From CANJBX01 sp035556735 (lineage in GTDB: Bacteria; Pseudomonadota; Alphaproteobacteria; Rhizobiales; Xanthobacteraceae): DNA of 64,000 bases. The notes below the pieces were generated by a model. The model was not told where the DNA came from and ran no database searches. It was given only the letters and a program-made list of their open reading frames with translations. The stretch's first letter is position 1. Every line of letters begins with the position of its first letter. Both the position numbers and the translations under genes were made by a program. This document shows positions 25,538-32,240 of this stretch, one piece after another. The stretch spans positions 62,001 to 126,000 of the forward strand of contig DATMFF010000001.1 of the NCBI GenBank assembly GCA_035556735.1, in the 5' to 3' direction.

Positions 25538-25939
25538 ATGTTCACGCTCGAGGTCCGCGATCACGTCATGATCGCCCATTCGTTCCGCGGCGAGGTCTTC
25601 GGTCCGGCGCAGGCATTGCACGGCGCCACTTATGTGGTCGACGCCGCCTTCATCGCGAAGGAACTCGACGCCAACGGCATCGTGGCCGACATCGGACGCG
25701 CCAGCGACGTGCTCAAGTCGGTGCTGGGCACGCTCAACTACAAGAACCTCGACGAGCTGCCGCAGTTCGCCGGCATCAACACCACGACCGAATATCTCGC
25801 GAAATACATCCACGAGCGGCTGGCGCAGGCGGCGCGCGTCGGCGCGCTCGGCCGCGATCCGGGCGCGATCAGTGCGCTGCGCGTCACCCTGTCGGAATCG
25901 CACGTGGCGCGTGCCTCCTACGAAGGCCCGTTGCGGTGA
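25538..25939 (+). CDS. Divergent 6-pyruvoyl-tetrahydropterin synthase/QueD family protein
   Basis: 133 aa, the usual length for the family. The T-fold pattern remains: AHSF (H14), ALHGATYVVDA (H28), VADIGRAS in place of V-x-DF, LNYKNLDEL in place of LDHKxLN, TTTEYLAKYI in place of T-EN and a C-terminal LSESHVARASY with the substrate glutamate. The third zinc histidine is alanine (A30 in HGA instead of HGH), no cysteine is seen before it, and the LDH histidine is tyrosine. So zinc binding and canonical catalysis look altered. Known members act on 7,8-dihydroneopterin triphosphate. It lies 12 nt after the dehydrogenase and overlaps the next gene by 4 nt. Confidence 0.75.
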   Translation: MFTLEVRDHVMIAHSFRGEVFGPAQALHGATYVVDAAFIAKELDANGIVADIGRASDVLKSVLGTLNYKNLDELPQFAGINTTTEYLAKYIHERLAQAARVGALGRDPGAISALRVTLSESHVARASYEGPLR

Positions 25940-26982
25940 GGCATGCGACCTTCGCGGTACCCGGCGACCTTGCGACGCCGACCGGCGGCTACGCCTACGA
26001 TCGGCGCGTGATCGACGAGCTGCGCGCGCTCGGCTGGCGCATCGACGTGATCGACATCGGGACGGGGTTTCCGCAGCCCACGGCGGAGCAGCGCGCGGCC
26101 GCGCTGCAGCGGCTGGCCGCCGCAGCGACGGATGGCGCATTGATCATCGACGGGCTGGCCTTCGGCGCGATGCCGCAGGAGGCCGCGGCGCTCGCGCGCA
26201 CGCACCGGCTGATCGCGCTGGTGCATCATCCGCTCGCGCTGGAGACGGGTCTGGCGCCCGAGCAGGCGGCGGCGCTGCGCGCATCCGAGCGCGCAGCGCT
26301 GGCGCAGGCGCGCCGCGTCATCGCGAGCAGCGCATTCACCGCGCGCCTCATCGCGTCGGACTATGGCGTGGCGCAGGCGCGCATCAACGTCGCCGAACCG
26401 GGAACCGACCGCGTGGAACGGGCGGAGGGCAGCGGCAGTGACATCGTGCATGTCCTGGCCGTCGGCGCGCTCGTTCCGCGCAAGGGCTACGACACGCTGG
26501 TGGCCGCGCTGGCGAGGCTCTCGGACCTGCCCTGGCGCCTCACCCTCGCCGGCGACATGACGCGCAGCGTGGAGACCGTCGCAAAGCTGAAGGCCGCAAT
26601 CGCGCAGGCGAACCTCGCCGCGCGTATCACCCTGGCGGGCGCACTGCCGGACGAGGCATTGGCCGCCGCCTATCGATCCGCGGATGTGTTCGTCGCGCCC
26701 TCGCACCTCGAAGGCTACGGCATGGCGGTGGCCCGCGCGATCGCGCATGGCCTGCCCGTGGTGGCAACGCGCGGCGGCGCGCTGGTGGAGACGATCGGCG
26801 ATGCCGGACTACTGGTGGCGCCGGGCGAGCCCGAGGCGCTGGCCGGCGCGCTGCGCCGGGTCATCAGCGAGGCAAGCGTGCGGCAAGAGCTGCGTGCGGC
26901 CGCGCGCGCCGCCGCAGGGCGGCTGCCGACCTGGCGTGACACCGCGCGGCAATTCGCGCAAGCGCTCGAGGCCGCGGCATGA
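25936..26982 (+). CDS. Glycosyltransferase family 4 protein
   Basis: 348 aa. GT-B fold. The N-terminal domain starts with FAVPGDLATPTGGYAYDRRV, and the C-terminal nucleotide-sugar domain has VGALVPRKGYDTLV and VFVAPSHLEGYGMAVARAIAHGLPVVAT (the E-x7-E type GT4 motif). The start is a GTG at 25936 overlapping the stop of the PTPS-like gene (GTGA). Its own end overlaps the methyltransferase gene (ATGA). It transfers a sugar from a nucleotide sugar. In this operon the acceptor may be a small pterin- or pyrimidine-like molecule, which is inferred from neighbours only. Confidence 0.82.
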   Translation: MRHATFAVPGDLATPTGGYAYDRRVIDELRALGWRIDVIDIGTGFPQPTAEQRAAALQRLAAAATDGALIIDGLAFGAMPQEAAALARTHRLIALVHHPLALETGLAPEQAAALRASERAALAQARRVIASSAFTARLIASDYGVAQARINVAEPGTDRVERAEGSGSDIVHVLAVGALVPRKGYDTLVAALARLSDLPWRLTLAGDMTRSVETVAKLKAAIAQANLAARITLAGALPDEALAAAYRSADVFVAPSHLEGYGMAVARAIAHGLPVVATRGGALVETIGDAGLLVAPGEPEALAGALRRVISEASVRQELRAAARAAAGRLPTWRDTARQFAQALEAAA

Positions 26983-27785
26983 CCGGCTTTTCCGCCGACT
27001 GGCTGGCACTGCGCGAGCCGTTCGACCGGCGTGCGCGTCACGTCGATGTGCTTGCGCGCGTATCGGCGCATGTGGCGCACCTGCCCTCGATCACCATCGT
27101 CGATCTCGGCTGCGGCACCGGCTCGACGCGCCGCGCGATCGCGCCCCATCTGCCGCCGCTGCAGCATTGGGTGCAGGTCGACAATGACCTTGGCCTGCTG
27201 GCGCGCGCGGGCGCAGCGGCGGGAGGCGGCGCCGCCGCACGCACGATGCTGCTCGATCTCGTGCGCGACCTCGAGGCGGCGCTCGACGGCGCGCCCGACC
27301 TGATCGTCACCAGCGCGTTGCTCGATCTCGTCTCGGAAGACTGGCTCGACCGCCTCGTCCTGGAATGCGCCGTGCGCCGGCTGCCGCTCTATGCGGCGCT
27401 CACCTACGATGGCCGCGTCACGCTGGACCCCGTCGATCCGTTCGATCAGCCGGTGATCGCGGCGGTGAACCGGCATCAGTTGCGCGACAAGGGCTTTGGG
27501 CCAGCGCTCGGCCCGGGCGCGGCCGGCGCGCTGCGCGAGAGCCTCAAGACGGCGGGCTATGCGTTGCACGAAGGCGAGTCGGACTGGGTCGCCGGCCCGG
27601 ACGACTGCGACCTGCAGCAGGCGATGTTGACCGGATGGGCGCGCGCCGCGCGCGAGATGGACACCCTGCCGGAGCGCGAGATCGCGGCGTGGCTGCGCCG
27701 GCGCGCAGATCTCGTCATGGCGGGCGGCGCGTCGATGCGCGTCGGCCATGCCGACGTCTTCGCCTATCCGACCGGCACGCGCTGA
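26979..27785 (+). CDS. Class I SAM-dependent methyltransferase
   Basis: 268 aa Rossmann methyltransferase. Motif I is IVDLGCGTGSTRRAI (about residues 38-52), the post-I acidic residue lies in WVQVDNDLGLL, and a motif IV-like stretch is PDLIVTSALLDLVSEDWL. It starts at the ATGA overlap with the GT4 gene, so translation is coupled. The substrate is unknown, perhaps the glycosylated product of the same operon. Its last 22 nt overlap the 3' end of the RibD-type gene on the other strand. Confidence 0.78.
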   Translation: MTGFSADWLALREPFDRRARHVDVLARVSAHVAHLPSITIVDLGCGTGSTRRAIAPHLPPLQHWVQVDNDLGLLARAGAAAGGGAAARTMLLDLVRDLEAALDGAPDLIVTSALLDLVSEDWLDRLVLECAVRRLPLYAALTYDGRVTLDPVDPFDQPVIAAVNRHQLRDKGFGPALGPGAAGALRESLKTAGYALHEGESDWVAGPDDCDLQQAMLTGWARAAREMDTLPEREIAAWLRRRADLVMAGGASMRVGHADVFAYPTGTR

Positions 27786-28585
27786 CCGGAGAGATCGACG
27801 TCGAACAGCACTTCGTCCTCGAGAAGGTGCGCGCGTACGGGCGGACGCAGTGCATCCTTGGCGCGCTCGACCGGCGGCAGCACGAGGCTCGCCTGACCTG
27901 CGCCGAGCAGCATCGGGGCCACCACCACATGCAGACGGTCGAGGCAGCCGGCGGCAAGGAAGCACGAGACCGTGCGCGATCCGCCCTCGACCAGGATGCG
28001 GCGCAGACCGCGCGCAGCGAGCGCCGCCAGGATGGCGCGCGGCTCGGCGTGCGCCTGCGCGAGCGGCACCGGCATCACCTCGACGCCGCTCGGATAGTGC
28101 GCCGTGTTGTGGCGTCCCGTGACCACGATGCGCCGGGCGCCGTCGTCCCTGAGCATGCGCGCGGAGGCCGGCAGACGTCCGCGCGGATCGATCACGACGC
28201 GCACCGGATTGCATCCGGCGACGCGCCGCACCGTGAGCTGCGGATCGTCAGCGATGGCAGTGCCGACGCCGACGACCACCGCGTCCACCAAGGCGCGCAG
28301 CCTGTGCAGGTGATCGAGGCCGGCGGCCCCGTTGATGAACTCGCCGCGCCCGCCGCAGGTGGCGATGCGCCCGTCGATGGACTGGCCCATCTGCGCGACC
28401 ACGACGAGCCCGTCGCAGACGCCGCGGCGCAGCGGGCCGAAGATCTCTTCGTACGGACGGGGCAGCGGGCCGCTCGACCCGCGAAACAGCTCCGGCACGG
28501 CCGTCCAATCGTCGCAGGCCGGCCCCGGGCGCCGGCGCGCGGCCGGCGTCGTCTCATCGGGCACGAGATCCATGTCCAAATTCAT
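27764..28585 (-). CDS. RibD-type reductase (pyrimidine/pterin reductase, DHFR-like fold)
   Basis: 273 aa. RibD C-terminal-type reductase without the deaminase domain. It shows VVAQMGQSIDGRIAT, the HLHRLRALVDAVVVGVGTAIADDPQLTVR block that carries NADPH and substrate contacts, VVIDPRGRLP and ILVEGGSRTVSCFL. Riboflavin RibD reduces a ribosylated diaminopyrimidine, and relatives serve deazaflavin, methanopterin-like and toxoflavin-like routes. The ATG at 28585 is the likeliest start, but no good ribosome site is seen and starts near 28570 or 28621 are possible. It faces the GT4/methyltransferase operon and overlaps it by 22 nt at the 3' end. Confidence 0.75.
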   Translation of the reverse strand: MNLDMDLVPDETTPAARRRPGPACDDWTAVPELFRGSSGPLPRPYEEIFGPLRRGVCDGLVVVAQMGQSIDGRIATCGGRGEFINGAAGLDHLHRLRALVDAVVVGVGTAIADDPQLTVRRVAGCNPVRVVIDPRGRLPASARMLRDDGARRIVVTGRHNTAHYPSGVEVMPVPLAQAHAEPRAILAALAARGLRRILVEGGSRTVSCFLAAGCLDRLHVVVAPMLLGAGQASLVLPPVERAKDALRPPVRAHLLEDEVLFDVDLSGQRVPVG

Positions 28586-28655
28586 TTCCAAATCCGATTC
28601 CTGGGCTATCCTCAAAATCAACGACGCTTGGGTCGCACGGAGCTGGGGCGCACGT

Positions 28656-29210
28656 ATGACACCTGATACGGCCGGTTATTCACTGACCGCGCGGACATTT
28701 CACTGGGTCACGGCGGCCCTGGTGCTCATGGCGATTCCCATGGGCATTATCATGAACAACGTCGGGCCGGGTCCGTTGCAGGACTTCCTGTTCAATCTGC
28801 ACCGGTCGATCGGCGCGGTACTGCTGCCGATCGTGGCGGCGCGGCTGATCTACCGCATCGGGCATCCGGCGCCGGCGCTGCCCGCCGACATCCCGCCGCT
28901 GCAGCAATTCGCGGCCCATGCCACCCACGCGGCGCTTTATTTTCTACTGATCGTTCAGCCGCTTGTCGGCTGGGTGGCGACATCGGCCTACCGCGCGCCG
29001 ATCACCCTGTTCTGGCTGGTGCCGCTGCCGCCGATCTGGCCCGAGGACCGCGCGTTCTCGGAACGCCTGTTTATCGTGCACTGGCTCATCGGGATCACAT
29101 TGGCGTTACTGGTGATCGCCCACATCGGCGCCGCGCTGTTCCACCACTTCGTGCGGCGCGACGACATCCTGCTGCGCATGCTCTACGGAACGCCCCGAAG
29201 AGCTGGCTGA
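28656..29210 (+). CDS. Cytochrome b561 family membrane protein
   Basis: 184 aa with four membrane helices (about residues 12-32, 44-62, 80-104, 136-162). Likely haem b ligands are seen at helix ends: H in RTFHWVT, H in NLHRSIG, H in AAHATHAALYF and H in IVHWLIG. The family carries electrons from the quinone pool or periplasmic donors, and bacterial members can oxidise superoxide. The ATG at 28656 gives a helix-1 start typical of the family. It lies 70 nt from the divergent RibD-type gene and is convergent with the GMC oxidoreductase. Confidence 0.83.
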   Translation: MTPDTAGYSLTARTFHWVTAALVLMAIPMGIIMNNVGPGPLQDFLFNLHRSIGAVLLPIVAARLIYRIGHPAPALPADIPPLQQFAAHATHAALYFLLIVQPLVGWVATSAYRAPITLFWLVPLPPIWPEDRAFSERLFIVHWLIGITLALLVIAHIGAALFHHFVRRDDILLRMLYGTPRRAG

Positions 29211-29220
29211 CCACGTCGGG

Positions 29221-30843
29221 TCACGCCGCGACGGCGAGCGCCGGCCTGCCGCGGATGAGATCCGCGGCCTTCTCGGCGATCATCAGCACGCACGCATTGA
29301 TGTGCGCGGTCACGAGGTCGGGCATGGCCGAGGCATCGACCACGCGCAGGCCTTCGACGCCGCGCACCCGCAGCTCGGGATCGAGCACGGCCGCTGGGCC
29401 GAGCCCCATCGGGCAGGTGCCGGCCGGGTGGTGCACGGTGATGGTGGTGCGGCGGATGTAGGCCTCGATGTCCGCATCGGACGTGACGTTCGGGCCAGGC
29501 GCGATCTCGGGACCGCGATAGCGATCCATCGGCGTCTGCAGCGCGATCTCGCGTCCGCGCTTGATGCCCTCGCGCAACGTCGGAAGGTCGTTGGGCGCGG
29601 AAAATGGATTGAAGCGGATGCGCGGATGGTCCTTGGGGTCGCCCGAGCGCAGCAGCACCTCGCCGCGGCTGTCGGGATGCAGGATCGCGGGCCGGATGCC
29701 GAAGGCGTCGGCGTAGGCCGGCTTGATGCCGGGGAACCACATGTGCACGCCTGGCGGCGAGCCCGGGAACATGTACTCGACGTCGGGCACCGCGAGCTCT
29801 GGCCGCGTCTTGATGAAGGCGAGCACGCCGCTCGGGATCGAGGTCGCGGGGCCGGTGCCGAAGAGATACGCGCGCAGCATGTTCACGGCCATGCGGTCGA
29901 ACCGCATCATGGCCTGGAACGGCCCCGGCTCCTTGCGCGCATACATCACCGCGGCGGCCCAGTGATCCTGCAGGTTCCTGCCGACGGGGAGATCGACCAG
30001 CGGCGTGATGCCGATCTCGCGCAGATGATCGGCCGGGCCGATGCCCGACAGCATCAGGAGCTGCGGCGAGTTGAACGTGCCGCCCGAGAGGATCACCTCG
30101 CGCGCCGCATGCGCGCGCACGAGGGTGCCGCGCTCGGCGTATTCGATGCCACGCGCGCGCGTGCCCTCCATGATCACCCTGGTGGCGAGCACCTTGGTCT
30201 TGAGGGTGACGTTCGAGCGTTTGAGCGCCGGTTTGAGATAGGCGGTGGCGGCCGACGAGCGGCGGCCGTTGCGGATCGAGTACTGGCTGCGGGCGAAGCC
30301 TTCGGTGTCGCCCGCGCTGTTGTCGTGGATTTCGCGATAGCCCGCCGCTTTGCCGGCCTCGATCCAGGCGTCGTAGATCGGATCGAAGCGGCGCGCCCAC
30401 TCCACGCCGATGGGTCCCTCGCCGCCGCGGATGTCGCTCGCGCCCTCGGTCCAGGTCTCGAGCCGCCGGAAGTACGGCACGACGTCGGCATAGGACCAGC
30501 CGCGCGCCCCCTTCTGCGCCCAACGGTCGTAATCGCCGCGGTCGCCGCGCGTGAAGCCGGTGATGTTGATGGACGAGCAGCCGCCCAGCACCTTGCCGCG
30601 CATCGCCTCGATGCGGCGTCCGGCGGCATTGGGCTCCGGCTCGCTCTCATAGCCCCAGTCGTGCATGCGGTGCTTGTGGATCATGCCGACGCCGATGGGG
30701 ATATGGATCAGCGGATTGCTGTCCCACCCGCCGGCCTCGAGCACCAGCACGCGCACGGCCGGATCCTCGCTCAACCGATGGGCCAGCACGCAGCCGGCCG
30801 AGCCTGCGCCCACGATGATGTAGTCGTAATCCCTGGTCGTCAT
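29221..30843 (-). CDS. GMC family FAD-dependent oxidoreductase (choline dehydrogenase-like)
   Basis: 540 aa. FAD-binding IIVGAGSAGCVLAHRLSE at the N-terminus, the GMC signatures KVLGGCSSINITGFTRGD and ILSGGTFNSPQLLMLSGIGP, and the catalytic end VHHPAGTCPMG with the active histidine. Enzymes of this group oxidise primary alcohols to aldehydes. Choline, glycols and polyvinyl alcohol oligomers are common substrates. The ATG at 30843 is preferred over an earlier in-frame start because the FAD motif follows at the usual distance and GGGA lies 4 nt before. No betaine genes are near, so choline itself is unlikely. Confidence 0.85.
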   Translation of the reverse strand: MTTRDYDYIIVGAGSAGCVLAHRLSEDPAVRVLVLEAGGWDSNPLIHIPIGVGMIHKHRMHDWGYESEPEPNAAGRRIEAMRGKVLGGCSSINITGFTRGDRGDYDRWAQKGARGWSYADVVPYFRRLETWTEGASDIRGGEGPIGVEWARRFDPIYDAWIEAGKAAGYREIHDNSAGDTEGFARSQYSIRNGRRSSAATAYLKPALKRSNVTLKTKVLATRVIMEGTRARGIEYAERGTLVRAHAAREVILSGGTFNSPQLLMLSGIGPADHLREIGITPLVDLPVGRNLQDHWAAAVMYARKEPGPFQAMMRFDRMAVNMLRAYLFGTGPATSIPSGVLAFIKTRPELAVPDVEYMFPGSPPGVHMWFPGIKPAYADAFGIRPAILHPDSRGEVLLRSGDPKDHPRIRFNPFSAPNDLPTLREGIKRGREIALQTPMDRYRGPEIAPGPNVTSDADIEAYIRRTTITVHHPAGTCPMGLGPAAVLDPELRVRGVEGLRVVDASAMPDLVTAHINACVLMIAEKAADLIRGRPALAVAA

Positions 30844-30974
30844 TCCGTCCCAACGCCGATGTTGTTGCGCGCGCATCCTAATCAGGGCTTCGCCGCCGGC
30901 GCTACCATCGCGCATGCAGGGCAGCTAAACTCGCCGCATACGACGAAAAAATGTGACGGGAGGAGGAATTCACC

Positions 30975-32171
30975 ATGGCCAGCGATCGCATCCTGACCAC
31001 CCACGTCGGCAGCCTGGTCCGGCCCCCGAACTTCGTCGAACTCCTGCGCGCGCGCGAGAGCGCGCAGCCCCCGGCGCCCGGCGTCTACGAGGCGGCACTG
31101 ACACAGGCCGTCGCCGAGATCGTACGTCAGCAGGCGGACGCGGGCGTCGACATCGTCAGCGACGGCGAATTCGGCAAGGGCTACAACTGGGCATTCTACG
31201 TGCATTCGCGCATCACCGGCATCACCACGCGGCCGATGACCGTCGAAGAGGCGAAGGACCCGCAGGCCAGCATCAGCGGCGGACGCGATCGCGAGGCGTT
31301 CCCCGAATATTATGCGGAGGCCGACAGGGCGAGCGGCCTCGCCGCGCGCCTGGGCAACCGTTTCGTCTGCACCGGGCCGATCGCGTACGTCGGACAGAAG
31401 GAGCTTCAGCGCGACATCGACAACCTCAAGGCAGCCGTGGCCAAGGTGAAGGTGGAGGGCGCCTTCCTGCCGGTGGTTGCGCCGGCCAGCGCATTGCCCA
31501 GCGCGAAGAACGAGCATTACCCCGACGACAAGAGTTTCCTGTTCGCGCTCGCCGAGGCGCTGCGCGTCGAATACAGCACCATCGTCGACGCCGGTCTCAC
31601 CGTGCAGATCGACGACGCGTTCTTTCCGTTCATGCACGAGAAGCTGGTGCCGCCGATGACCGAGGCGCAGTACCGCGACTGGGCGCAGCTTCGGGTCGAT
31701 GCGCTCAACCACGCCCTCGACGGCATCCCGACGGAGAAATCGCGCTATCACATCTGCTGGGGCAGCTGGAGCGGCCCGCACGCATTCGACGTGCCGCTCA
31801 AGAGCATCATCGACATCATCCTCAAAGTGAACGTCGGCGCCTACAGCTTCGAGGCCGCGAACGTGCGCCACGAACACGAGTGGAAGGTGTGGAAGAGCGT
31901 GAAGCTTCCCGCGGGCAAGAAGATCCTGCCGGGCGTGATCAGCCACGCCACCAACGTGCTCGAGCATCCCGAGCTGATCGCCGACCGCCTGGTCCGCTTC
32001 GCCAGCCTCGTCGGGCGCGAGAACGTCATCGCCTCCAGCGATTGCGGCTTCGCGCAGAGCCCGTTCGCGCAGCGCGTCCACCCGTCGATCATGTGGGCCA
32101 AGCTGCGCGCCATGGCGGAAGGCGCCAGGCTCGCCAGCGACGAGCTGTGGGGACGCCGCTCGGCGGCGTGA
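30975..32171 (+). CDS. Short MetE-like protein (methionine synthase II family)
   Basis: 398 aa MetE C-terminal-type barrel. Zinc ligands are plausible: H and C in YHICWGSW, E in SFEAANVRHEHEW and C in ASSDCGFAQSPF. The N-terminal TTHVGSLVRPPNF and SDGEFGKGYNW motifs are typical of the stand-alone group, which also holds epoxyalkane:coenzyme M transferases. It lacks the MetE N-terminal half, so methionine synthesis from 5-methyl-THF triglutamate is doubtful. A strong GGGAGGAGG site lies just before the ATG. The second MetE-like gene in the window, at 6240-7292, is only distantly similar. Confidence 0.75.
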   Translation: MASDRILTTHVGSLVRPPNFVELLRARESAQPPAPGVYEAALTQAVAEIVRQQADAGVDIVSDGEFGKGYNWAFYVHSRITGITTRPMTVEEAKDPQASISGGRDREAFPEYYAEADRASGLAARLGNRFVCTGPIAYVGQKELQRDIDNLKAAVAKVKVEGAFLPVVAPASALPSAKNEHYPDDKSFLFALAEALRVEYSTIVDAGLTVQIDDAFFPFMHEKLVPPMTEAQYRDWAQLRVDALNHALDGIPTEKSRYHICWGSWSGPHAFDVPLKSIIDIILKVNVGAYSFEAANVRHEHEWKVWKSVKLPAGKKILPGVISHATNVLEHPELIADRLVRFASLVGRENVIASSDCGFAQSPFAQRVHPSIMWAKLRAMAEGARLASDELWGRRSAA

Positions 32172-32240
32172 CCCGGCAAGGGTTGACAGGAGCACCTCCT
32201 CCAGCGACCCGTGTGGCGTCTTCGCAATGACGGCCACATG

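Noticed and set aside
32186..32230. TCTTCGCAATGACGG stretch before hrpB as another family C repeat
   Set aside because: Only one arm resembles the family, and no matching left arm or hairpin is present.
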